Below are positions 26,077 to 33,065 of a stretch of DNA of 64,000 bases, one piece after another. Source of the stretch: Rubrivivax sp. A210 (GTDB lineage Bacteria; Pseudomonadota; Gammaproteobacteria; Burkholderiales; Burkholderiaceae_C); assembly GCF_904426505.1 (NCBI RefSeq), contig NZ_CAJGBN010000001.1, positions 558,001 through 622,000 on the forward strand, written 5' to 3'. The notes beneath the pieces were generated by a model that was not told the DNA's origin, searched no databases, and saw nothing but the letters and a program-made list of their open reading frames with translations. Each line of letters begins with the position of its first letter. The stretch's first letter is position 1. The position numbers and the translations under genes are program-made.

Positions 26077-27573
26077 CTATTCGTCTTCGGCTTCGCCGCG
26101 TGCGGCGCGCATCAGCGCGCTGCGGTCGTTGTCGGGCTGTCCGCCTCGCGACGTACTCGGCGACGTGGCCGGGCCGATGGCGGCCAACGCCACATCCAAG
26201 GTCACGCCCTGCTGGATCACCACGTCGACGATGCGACCGGGGAGTACTTCGATGATCGGGAAGGTGCGCTCGGCGAGGGAGATGTAGTACTGGGCCAAGC
26301 GATCCAAAGCCTTGCCCACTCCGGTGCCGAAGCCCTGTTTGAGGATGCTGTTGACGTCGGTGTTGGGCGTCGTCACCGAGCCCAGCGCCGTGGTCGTGGT
26401 GACCTGGCTGGCCTGGGCAACGCCCTGTCCTATGCCCGAGGCCACGCCGGCGAGCAGTGCGTTGCCGAGGATGGCGCCCTGCTTGGTGACCAGCTTGCCC
26501 ATCATCCCGTTCATGCCGTCTTCGCCGAAGACGCTGCCCTTGATCGGCACTTCCAGCACCTGGCCGTCGCGCATGACGCAGGACAGCAGCGTGGCGCGGA
26601 TGTAGGCGCGCTCAGCGGAATGCTCGCCATAGCCCTCGCCGATCACCAGGCAGTCCTTGACCTGGGCCCTGTAGCCGTTGGGCAGCACGGCCAGATCGGC
26701 CAGGCGCAGCAGCACGGGCACGGGATTGCTCTGTGCCTGGCCGCCGGTGGGCGCGGCCAGGCCACCCAACAGCACGGCGCGCGTAAAGCCCACCGGCAGG
26801 AAGGTGTTCAAAGTGCGGGGCTGTCGAACGGCTTGGCCGGAGGTCTTGGCGTTGGAGGCCTGGGCCGAACTGGCGGATGCGGCCGGGCCGAGCGACACGC
26901 GCATCAGCGATACCGGCGGCAGCTCGACGACCGGGCCCGCGGCGCTTCCTGCAGCCGCTTGGCCTCCGCCCAGGGGCGACCCCGGCGGATAGGCCCCGGC
27001 GGCAGGCGCAGGCAGCCGGTCCCCACGCTGGCTTGGAAAGGCCACAGGCCCCCGGGTGGCTGGAGTTGCAGCGGCGGCTGGAGAGCCTGCCACTGTGCCG
27101 CCGGTGACAGCAGGAGCGGCCTGGGGCGGCGAAACGACCGGCCTGATCGGCACCAGGTCCAGCGGCGCCACAACCGGCGCCGCCGACTGTGCCGGCGCGG
27201 GAGGCAGCAGGCCGCGCTCGCGCAGCGCGTTCATCTCGGACGTGAACTGGTCCCGCGTTGCCTTGAGCTCGCCACGCAGGGCCAGGCGGTCGTCTTCCGC
27301 GGTCTTGAGCTGGTCGCGCAGCTGGGCCAGTTCCTTGCCGGCCCCGCCCATCCAGGCATCCTTAGCGTCGAGCTGGGCGCCAGGGACGCCCACGATGGGC
27401 CGGGGCCGGGGCATTTCCTTCGGGGCGGCCGACTGCAGCTCGGGGCCACCGATCATTCCCGAGACCACCAGCGCGACGCACAGCATGCCCAGGCCGCCGG
27501 CGATCATGTTGACGATCTGCTTGGCCTTTGGCGATAGGCGCGAATAGATCGGGATGTTCAGACGTGTTGCCAT
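26077..27573 (-). CDS. traB: TraB, inner-membrane/periplasm-spanning T4SS core protein (VirB10-like)
   Basis: 498 residues: membrane helix near 25-45 (MIAGGLGMLCVALVVSGMIG), a coiled-coil-like stretch (ELAQLRDQLKTAEDDRLALRGEL), a Pro/Ala-rich linker and the C-terminal TrbI/VirB10 beta-barrel domain (FLPVGFTRAVLLGGL, DCLVIGEGYGEHSAERAYIRATLLSCV, PIKGSVFGEDGMNGMMGKLV). TraB links the ATPase platform to the TraV/TraK ring. Length fits F TraB (475). Confidence 0.92.
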   Translation of the reverse strand: MATRLNIPIYSRLSPKAKQIVNMIAGGLGMLCVALVVSGMIGGPELQSAAPKEMPRPRPIVGVPGAQLDAKDAWMGGAGKELAQLRDQLKTAEDDRLALRGELKATRDQFTSEMNALRERGLLPPAPAQSAAPVVAPLDLVPIRPVVSPPQAAPAVTGGTVAGSPAAAATPATRGPVAFPSQRGDRLPAPAAGAYPPGSPLGGGQAAAGSAAGPVVELPPVSLMRVSLGPAASASSAQASNAKTSGQAVRQPRTLNTFLPVGFTRAVLLGGLAAPTGGQAQSNPVPVLLRLADLAVLPNGYRAQVKDCLVIGEGYGEHSAERAYIRATLLSCVMRDGQVLEVPIKGSVFGEDGMNGMMGKLVTKQGAILGNALLAGVASGIGQGVAQASQVTTTTALGSVTTPNTDVNSILKQGFGTGVGKALDRLAQYYISLAERTFPIIEVLPGRIVDVVIQQGVTLDVALAAIGPATSPSTSRGGQPDNDRSALMRAARGEAEDE

Positions 27574-27621
27574 GAGATGGGACCGGGCCGGGTTGAGGAG
27601 GAATTGCCGAGAGAGCGACGG

Positions 27622-28536
27622 TCAGCCGTCCTCGCCGGCCTGGCGGACGATCCAGACCGGCGTGCTGGCGCCCGGTGGCAGCTGGAGATCCCTCACGCTG
27701 ACCGACACCACGCCGGGCCGGAACAGCTCTCGCTCGTCGATCACCATGGGCTCGCCGCTGACGTTGGTCAGCTCGTAGGACTCGCCGACCAGGCCGGGGG
27801 CCTCGAAGCGGGCCTGCAGCACAAAGCGCGCTTCGCGCCACAGGGCCAGCTCCTGTCCAGCGCCGGGCAGCCTCTGCGAGGGAATCTCGCCGGCCAGGGC
27901 GGGTGCCGCCATCGCCAGGGTCAAGGCCTTGGCGCCCCGGACATGAGGGTGGCTCTTGCCGCGCGGCTCCGAGGCCAGGGCGGCGCGACGTTGTTCGCCG
28001 CCGTTGATGCGCAGCGTGACCGTATCTCCCACGACATCTGCAGGCTGCAGCAGAAGACCCACGGTGCCGCGGTCGGTCTTGACGTCGAGCTTGATGGGCG
28101 GCAATGGGCCTGCCAGGGGTCCGGGCGGCAGGCTGCCGTCCATTCCCCGCATGCTGGCCGGCGGCACCGGCTTGAGGTAAACCTCGCCGTCGACATCGTC
28201 CTTGAGCACCGCGATGCGGCCGGCAGGGCTCTTTTGCGCATCGAAGACGTCGCCGATGACATCGAGCACGCGGCCACGATCGACGCGCAGCCGCGTCTGG
28301 TCCCGCACCGAGATGCGGCTGATCGTCGTGTCACCGTCGCGCACGTCGAGGGTCTGGGCCGCGCGCACCGGCGTCGCGAACATGCCGAGCAGGCACAGCG
28401 TCACGACCACAAGCACGGCCGCGAGGTCACCCAGACGGGCGAAGGGCTGCGAGTCCTGTTCGGACAGATGGAGCTGTTGCAGCATATCGGCGGTCGCGAC
28501 AAGGCACTCCGCACGGACAGGTTCATCGTTTGGCAT
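27622..28536 (-). CDS. traK: TraK, T4SS outer-membrane core secretin-like protein (VirB9-like)
   Basis: 304 residues, exported (leader with LAAVLVVVTLCLLGMFATPVRA). The mature part begins QTLDVRDGDTTISRISVRDQTRLRV, the TraK pattern, and ends in a beta-rich domain (LVGESYELTNVSGEPMVIDE). The ATG at 28536 lies 14 bases inside the end of traE and has AAGGAGAAGG upstream. The N-terminus before the leader is about 30 residues longer than usual, so Met18 is a possible alternative start. Confidence 0.88.
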   Translation of the reverse strand: MPNDEPVRAECLVATADMLQQLHLSEQDSQPFARLGDLAAVLVVVTLCLLGMFATPVRAAQTLDVRDGDTTISRISVRDQTRLRVDRGRVLDVIGDVFDAQKSPAGRIAVLKDDVDGEVYLKPVPPASMRGMDGSLPPGPLAGPLPPIKLDVKTDRGTVGLLLQPADVVGDTVTLRINGGEQRRAALASEPRGKSHPHVRGAKALTLAMAAPALAGEIPSQRLPGAGQELALWREARFVLQARFEAPGLVGESYELTNVSGEPMVIDERELFRPGVVSVSVRDLQLPPGASTPVWIVRQAGEDG

Positions 28537-29149
28537 CTGCCTTCTCCTTGAGCTTTGCGGCGGCTTCGAGGGCGCGCGTGAGCCAGATGTCGTCGCCCGG
28601 CACTTCCTTCCACTCCTTGACCAGCATGCGGCCGCCTCGGGCCTCGAACTGCAGGAGGTAGGAGACCGTGCGCGACGACCCCTGGACCTTGACTCCGTTG
28701 ACATAGGTGTCCAGTTGACCGACCAGCGCCACGCGCTGGCGGTCCAGGTCGGGGGCCAGCTGTTGCAGCCAGAAGACCGTGGAGGCGTTGGCGTCGATCA
28801 GGCGCTTGGCCTGGACGGCCATCTCCTGTTGCAGCTGTCCATGGGCCGCCGGATGCGTCCAACGAAGCACCTGGTCCTGCTGCCAGCCGATGGAGTGCGG
28901 CGAGGCGTCGAGGATCATGTGGGCGACCCAGGCCCCCATTTCCTCGAGCCAGGCGCCGTCGACGCGATCGCCAGTGATGGCGATGGTCTTGGTCCGGGTC
29001 GGCGGCTCCAGGACGACCGTGGACTGCCGCGACAGGCTTCCTATCGTCAGCAGGATGGCCAGCAGTCCCAACACGATGGTGATGGCCTGCTGGCGTTTGA
29101 GGGCCGAGGCCAGCGACTGGATGTCCGTGAGCTGGCGTTGCGGGTTCAT
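28523..29149 (-). CDS. traE: TraE, inner-membrane T4SS protein (VirB5/VirB8-region)
   Basis: 208 residues: one N-terminal membrane helix (AITIVLGLLAILLTIGSLS) and a periplasmic domain with the TraE/VirB8-like pattern (DGAWLEEMGAWVAHMILDASP, SYLLQFEARGGRMLVKEWKEV). Needed for pilus assembly. Overlaps traK by 14 bases. Confidence 0.9.
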   Translation of the reverse strand: MNPQRQLTDIQSLASALKRQQAITIVLGLLAILLTIGSLSRQSTVVLEPPTRTKTIAITGDRVDGAWLEEMGAWVAHMILDASPHSIGWQQDQVLRWTHPAAHGQLQQEMAVQAKRLIDANASTVFWLQQLAPDLDRQRVALVGQLDTYVNGVKVQGSSRTVSYLLQFEARGGRMLVKEWKEVPGDDIWLTRALEAAAKLKEKADAKR

Positions 29150-29194
29150 GGTGATTGCTCCGATGTCCTGGGTCCGGCTGCCAAGGCCCCGCCC

Positions 29195-29488
29195 TCAGCC
29201 CACGGTTCTGGTTGCCCAGGGGGCGGGGACGCGCTTCAGGCGGCTGATGAGCGGCGGCAGATACCAGTAGGCGAGATGGGCGGCATAGCCCCGGGGCTTG
29301 CCCTTGCGGCCGATGTGCATGAAGTAGCCCACCGCGGCTGCCGTGCCGACCACGACGGGGGTGGGCAGGCCGGTGCTCAACAGGGCGAAGCCCACCGAAG
29401 CCGACACCATCGCGATGTCCATGTCGACGAACAGAAACTTCCACGGGTCTTTGAGGCCCATGACGATCAGCATGTCGTGGTCTTCCAT
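29195..29488 (-). CDS. traL: TraL, small inner-membrane T4SS protein (VirB3-like)
   Basis: 97 residues with two hydrophobic segments (AMVSASVGFALLSTGLPTPVVVGT and a shorter preceding one) and the TraL ending GYAAHLAYWYLPP. The start is Met1 or Met6. It sits between the pilin gene and traE as in F. Confidence 0.85.
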   Translation of the reverse strand: MEDHDMLIVMGLKDPWKFLFVDMDIAMVSASVGFALLSTGLPTPVVVGTAAAVGYFMHIGRKGKPRGYAAHLAYWYLPPLISRLKRVPAPWATRTVG

Positions 29489-29521
29489 GGCGGCCTGCGT
29501 GGGCTGAGCGCAGCTGACCGA

Positions 29522-29854
29522 TCAGACGATCGCGCCGGTGAGCGTCGTCGCGGCGGCCAGGCCGACGCCCAGGAAGATCGCGTAGCCGACGAACTTCATG
29601 ATCACGCTCGTCGCATTGGCGGCGATGTAGCCGATGGCAGCGACACCGAAGCCGATCACCGTCAGCAGTTGCTTGCCATAGCCGTTGACCATGTCGTTCA
29701 GCGAAGTGAAGGCGGCCTGCAGGGCGGTGCCCGTGTTGGTGGCCGCGAACGCGGGATGGCCGAGCATCAACAGCACAGCCAGGGCCGCGGGTAGGGCCCA
29801 CAGCAGGGGCGAGTTCATCGCGGGCAAGTTGTGGCGGGTGAGGCGGGTGGTCAT
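29522..29854 (-). CDS. traA: TraA, type-F propilin
   Basis: 110 residues: long leader with a hydrophobic stretch and AFA cleavage site (ALAVLLMLGHPAFA), then a mature pilin of about 70 residues with two membrane helices (LLTVIGFGVAAIGYIAA, FVGYAIFLGVGLAAATTLTG) joined by a short loop, the layout of F and related pilins. It overlaps the upstream gene by 4 bases. No TraQ/TraX-like gene is visible. Confidence 0.9.
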   Translation of the reverse strand: MTTRLTRHNLPAMNSPLLWALPAALAVLLMLGHPAFAATNTGTALQAAFTSLNDMVNGYGKQLLTVIGFGVAAIGYIAANATSVIMKFVGYAIFLGVGLAAATTLTGAIV

Positions 29855-30465
29855 TGCGATTTCTCCAGAGAAAAGGGTTCGACGGATTGGTGTTCGAGTT
29901 CTGCCAGGTGGTCGCGCAGAGAGCGCCTGGCCAGTCCCACGACCTGTGGCAGCAGTTCCGCGCGCTCACCGATCAGGGTCAGGGCCCCTTCGACGAGGTA
30001 GCGCAGATCCAGCCTCGGATCGCGTGTGGTGCCCTGCTTGCCCTTGAGCCACTGAAATGCCGCCTCGCCGATCTGCAAGGCCTTGCAGTCGTCGTGACGA
30101 TGGCTCGGTGAAGCCCCTGAAGTCCGGGCTTGTGCCCCTTCGGCCGGGCCAGGGGCGCGGCCGGTTCTCGCAGGCGCAATGGCCTGGCGTCCCGCGACAT
30201 GGCGGACCAGGGCCTCCCGTGAGTGCCCGATCCAGTCGGTGTGAAGATCGGACCTGGCCTGGAGCAGCAGGATCGCCCCCTCGATGAGGTAGCGCAGGTC
30301 GACGCGCGGTCCTGGCGCGCGCTCTTGCAGCAGGCGCAACCAGGCGAAGGCGGGCGTGCCCACGAGCAGCACGCGGGCCGTGCGCGGCACGCACCCGAAG
30401 GAGCCCAAAGTCGGCGGTCGCGTCATGGCAGCGGCGGCGTTGAGTTCGGCGGCAGCAAAGTTCAT
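29851..30465 (-). CDS. Hypothetical protein with an internal duplication, upstream of the pilin gene
   Basis: 204 residues, no signal peptide. Two related segments are visible: DLRYLIEGAILLLQARSDLH (about 77-96) and DLRYLVEGALTLIGERAELL (about 154-173), each followed by a basic helix (REALVRHVA; RRSLRDHLAELE). The first copy is preceded by AFAWLRLLQERAPGPRV and the second by AFQWLKGKQGTTRDPRL, so the repeat is about 75 residues long. Operonic with the OmpA-like gene and traA (4-base overlaps). Possibly a cytoplasmic regulator or chaperone; unassigned. Confidence 0.6.
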   Translation of the reverse strand: MNFAAAELNAAAAMTRPPTLGSFGCVPRTARVLLVGTPAFAWLRLLQERAPGPRVDLRYLIEGAILLLQARSDLHTDWIGHSREALVRHVAGRQAIAPARTGRAPGPAEGAQARTSGASPSHRHDDCKALQIGEAAFQWLKGKQGTTRDPRLDLRYLVEGALTLIGERAELLPQVVGLARRSLRDHLAELEHQSVEPFSLEKSQ

Positions 30466-31223
30466 GGTTGAAGCCCGGACAACGCGCCGCCCAACGGCGC
30501 AGGGATGGAACCGGCGTGGCGGAGGACACCTTCCGGTGCCGAATCCATTACCCCGGCTGCTGGCGGGAGGGCGCTGAGCACGCGGTCCAGCTCCGGGCCA
30601 GAGGTCAGGTGCAGGACCATTTCGGCGCGCCGGTTGGGCGCGCGCTGGACCTCGGACTGGTTGCTGCTGACGTAGCAGCACAGGGGCCGGCCGGCCCCGG
30701 CCACCATGGGCACGGGCGGACGGGCACGCTCCAGCCGCTCCTGCAGGCTGGCCACCACCGCTTGCGCCCGCGCCTGGGCCAGCCTCGTGTTGAGCTTGCG
30801 CGCCCCGAGGTCATCGGTATATCCGGTGACCTGGACCTGGATCGCCAGCCGCAGCAGCGGTGCCAAGGCATCCATTTGCGCCTTGACTGCGGGCCGCAAG
30901 CGCGAGCTGTTGAGGTCGAACTGAACGACTGCGACCAGGCGGCGCGGCGCGCTCGAGACGATTGGCGGCGGCACCGTTGGCGGCGGCGGGGGCAGCACCA
31001 GGGCCGGCGCCTTCGCGACCACCACGCCCGGCAAGGTCTTCAAGGTCGGGCGCGGGCACTCGATGCAGGTCTCGAACACCTTGCGCCCGTCCCAGTCCTG
31101 CTGGGCGATCCTGTACGTATGCAGGGCTGGGGGAATCGTCGCCGGCACTGGCGGCTGCGTCTCGCAGGCGGCGAGCAAAGCGCAAAGGGCCGGCAAGGCC
31201 AGCCAGTGGCAGCGGGGCATCAT
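30462..31223 (-). CDS. OmpA-family lipoprotein
   Basis: 253 residues. Lipoprotein leader (LPALCALLAACE), a Pro-rich linker and an OmpA-C peptidoglycan-binding domain (VVQFDLNSSRLRPAVKAQMDAL ... VTGYTDDLGARKLNTRLAQARAQAVVASL). It would tether the outer membrane to peptidoglycan near the conjugation channel. The first or second Met may be the start. It overlaps both neighbouring genes by 4 bases, so it belongs to the tra operon. Confidence 0.85.
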   Translation of the reverse strand: MMPRCHWLALPALCALLAACETQPPVPATIPPALHTYRIAQQDWDGRKVFETCIECPRPTLKTLPGVVVAKAPALVLPPPPPTVPPPIVSSAPRRLVAVVQFDLNSSRLRPAVKAQMDALAPLLRLAIQVQVTGYTDDLGARKLNTRLAQARAQAVVASLQERLERARPPVPMVAGAGRPLCCYVSSNQSEVQRAPNRRAEMVLHLTSGPELDRVLSALPPAAGVMDSAPEGVLRHAGSIPAPLGGALSGLQP

Positions 31224-31795
31224 TGCGGCGCTCCTTCATCGCGCCCGTCGGTCGCCAGAGATTGGCCCAGCGACCGCAAGCCGGGCGCGAGCAGCACGGT
31301 CTGGCCTGGGGTCGAGCTGGGCACTTTGGTGGCCGAGCGTTCCAGCCGGCGGTAGACCCGCCAGGCGTAGGCGGAGCGCGCCCGGGTGCAGGCCGTTCCC
31401 TTGAGTTCGGAGCAGCCTGCGTTGTAGGCGCCGACGGCCTCCCAGGTATCTCCATGGCGGCGCACCAGGTCGGACACGATCCAGGCCGCGATCTCTATCG
31501 AGGTGCAGGGATCGGCAAGGTCGGCGGCCGTGATGCCGTGGCGCGCCAGGCGGGGCAGCCAGCCGGTGTTGATCTGCATGAGCCCGACGTCGACAGTGCC
31601 GGTGCGCTGCACGTGGCCACGGTTGACGGCCTCGGGCCGGAAGGAGCTTTCGACATCGGCAATGGCACGCAGCAGCGCCGGGTCGAGGTTGAAGCGGGTC
31701 GCGTGGTGCACAAAGCAGTCGGCCTGGGCAGAGGCGCTCGCGGCCATCAGCAGCAAAGCTGCGAGGCGTTGGCATGTCCGATAGCTGTTTGGCAC
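31220..31795 (-). CDS. Lytic transglycosylase (VirB1/Orf169-like), first gene of the tra operon
   Basis: 191 residues, exported (leader RLAALLLMAASASAQA). Goose-lysozyme-like SLT domain with catalytic E49 (AIADVESSFRPEAV), GLMQINTGWLPRL and AYNAGCSELKG. Cleaves peptidoglycan to open space for the T4SS. The start is GTG at 31795 with GGGGAG 6 bases upstream, which places the signal peptide correctly; an upstream in-frame ATG would add 25 unlikely residues. Confidence 0.88.
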   Translation of the reverse strand: MPNSYRTCQRLAALLLMAASASAQADCFVHHATRFNLDPALLRAIADVESSFRPEAVNRGHVQRTGTVDVGLMQINTGWLPRLARHGITAADLADPCTSIEIAAWIVSDLVRRHGDTWEAVGAYNAGCSELKGTACTRARSAYAWRVYRRLERSATKVPSSTPGQTVLLAPGLRSLGQSLATDGRDEGAPQ

Positions 31796-31832
31796 CCGTT
31801 GCTCCCCTGGTTGTCCGCTGCCGCCGAAAGAA

Positions 31833-31856
31833 GCCCCGGACCATCGGGTCCGGGGC
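31833..31856. other. GC-rich hairpin upstream of the tra operon
   Basis: Perfect stem GCCCCGGACC / GGTCCGGGGC with a 4-base loop. There is no T tract after it on either strand, so it is a hairpin or protein-binding dyad rather than a clear terminator. It lies within the 5' leader or promoter zone of the transglycosylase gene. Confidence 0.45.
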
Positions 31857-31936
31857 AAGCAGGCTGGCAAGTGCAGCGACGGAATGCAGTCGTCGCCACG
31901 GGGTGCAATGTGCGAGGGGGGCCAGTGCCGAACAAC

Positions 31937-31970
31937 CGAAAACCATCGCCCACGTGGGAGAGAGTTTTCG
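31937..31970. repeat. 34-bp palindromic element, copy 1
   Basis: Begins CGAAAACCATCGCCCACG and ends AGAGTTTTCG, so its outer arms CGAAAAC/GTTTTCG-like pair, with CCCACGTGGG as an inner palindrome. It matches the element at 32353-32386 at 28 of 34 positions in the same orientation. Probably an operator or DNA-processing site for the divergent operons. Confidence 0.6.
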
Positions 31971-32352
31971 ATTGACGGCGACAGATTCAGCGCGAGATAC
32001 TGATCGGTTTACCGCCAAAAACATCGCGCCTCAATGGCCGCGCATGTCAATCAAATCAGGCACTTAGCGCCGAGTTCGCCCAAGGCCCCGGGTCGCTCAA
32101 GGCATGGCAGTGCCGAAAGGGCAGGCCAAAAAGTCGTAACAGCCCGTAAGAAACCAAGAAGAACACAAGGGTAATGGCCTGACTGAAAGGGCCGCCGGCC
32201 CCCTCCGCTCAAATGCCGCGGGGTGTCCGGCAAGGGCTTTAACGGCAAACGAAATCCGTTAAAAGTAATGGCAGATCAATGGCTTAGCGAGGCCCACCCT
32301 TAAGCGGGCGGGCCTCGAAATGGCGAGATCAAAGGGTCCGAGGGCTGTCAAG

Positions 32353-32386
32353 CGAAAACCCTCACCCACATGGGCGAAGGTTTTCG
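32353..32386. repeat. 34-bp palindromic element, copy 2
   Basis: Begins CGAAAACCCTCACCCACA and ends GAAGGTTTTCG; arms CGAAAACC/GGTTTTCG pair perfectly over 8 bp and the centre is CCCACATGGG. Matches copy 1 at 28 of 34 positions, 416 bp apart. The pair brackets most of the intergenic region. Confidence 0.6.
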
Positions 32387-32530
32387 GGGCCCAGCCTCGG
32401 GCTGGCCCCATAGCCTTGGCCGATGCGCAAGACTTACCCTCTCCGCCCGGGCCCGAAGGGCTGCCCTCCCGCTGGCGCAGCCATTGACGGGCCGTCGTGC
32501 CCGCTCGCCCCGCTGCCCGCCGAGCAGCCT

Positions 32531-33001
32531 ATGTGCATGCCACTGCCTGAGCCGATCAGCACGCCCGACGCCGACGGACAAGACTTGCATGAGCTGTTGC
32601 AGGCGCTTGGCTTCGGCCATTGGCACAGCACCCTGCAGCTGCTTTTCAGGCGCTACGCCGGCTGGCTCACCGACTACTGGCTAGACAGCAAGTTCGATCT
32701 GGACCTGTGGCCGGCCGGCGACGTCATTAAAACGCTGGTGAACTTCCCGCGCGACCTGGCCGGCAACGACATGGCTTTTGCCCTCACGCTGAGCCAGTGC
32801 GACTTCCTGGTGCGGCAGGCGCGCGATGAGCTGACGGGCGAGGCCTGGGACGCACTGGCCCAGCCCTATGCCGCCTTCCGCTGCGAGCACAAGGCTGAGC
32901 CCTTCTGGGGCCATGAAGCGCCCTGGCCCGCCGAGGCCTTTGCCGCATGGGCACTGGACCGGCTGCGCCAGGACACGGAAGGCCCGGCCTCGCGCTCGTA
33001 G
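32531..33001 (+). CDS. Hypothetical protein upstream of traI
   Basis: 156 residues from the ATG at 32531; an ATG at 32423 is also in frame (192 residues), and neither has a strong ribosome site. Trp- and Asp-rich soluble protein (FGHWHSTLQLLFRRYAGWLTDYWLDSKFDLDLWPAGD, in two pieces) without a recognised domain. It precedes the relaxase gene by 65 bases on the same strand, the place where SXT and IncA/C elements have an auxiliary mobilisation gene (mobI), but I see no evidence of homology. Confidence 0.6.
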   Translation: MCMPLPEPISTPDADGQDLHELLQALGFGHWHSTLQLLFRRYAGWLTDYWLDSKFDLDLWPAGDVIKTLVNFPRDLAGNDMAFALTLSQCDFLVRQARDELTGEAWDALAQPYAAFRCEHKAEPFWGHEAPWPAEAFAAWALDRLRQDTEGPASRS

Positions 33002-33065
33002 GTGGTCATCCCAGTCGCCCGGACGACGCCAGCACGAGCGCTTGCCGCGCGACACAGCAGGACTT

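Larger units (their letters stand above)
31796..32530. promoter_or_regulatory. Dyad-rich region between tra operon and mobilisation genes (candidate oriT / control region)
   Basis: 735 bases without a supported gene, between the leftward tra operon and the rightward hypothetical-traI-traD operon. It holds two similar 34-bp palindromic elements (31937-31970 and 32353-32386), a 10-bp GC stem (31833-31856), an 8-bp inverted repeat TTTAACGG/CCGTTAAA (32238-32263) and an 11/12-bp stem (32288-32317). Intergenic dyads next to the relaxase gene are the usual place for oriT and for promoters of both operons. The nic site cannot be pinpointed. Confidence 0.5.
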
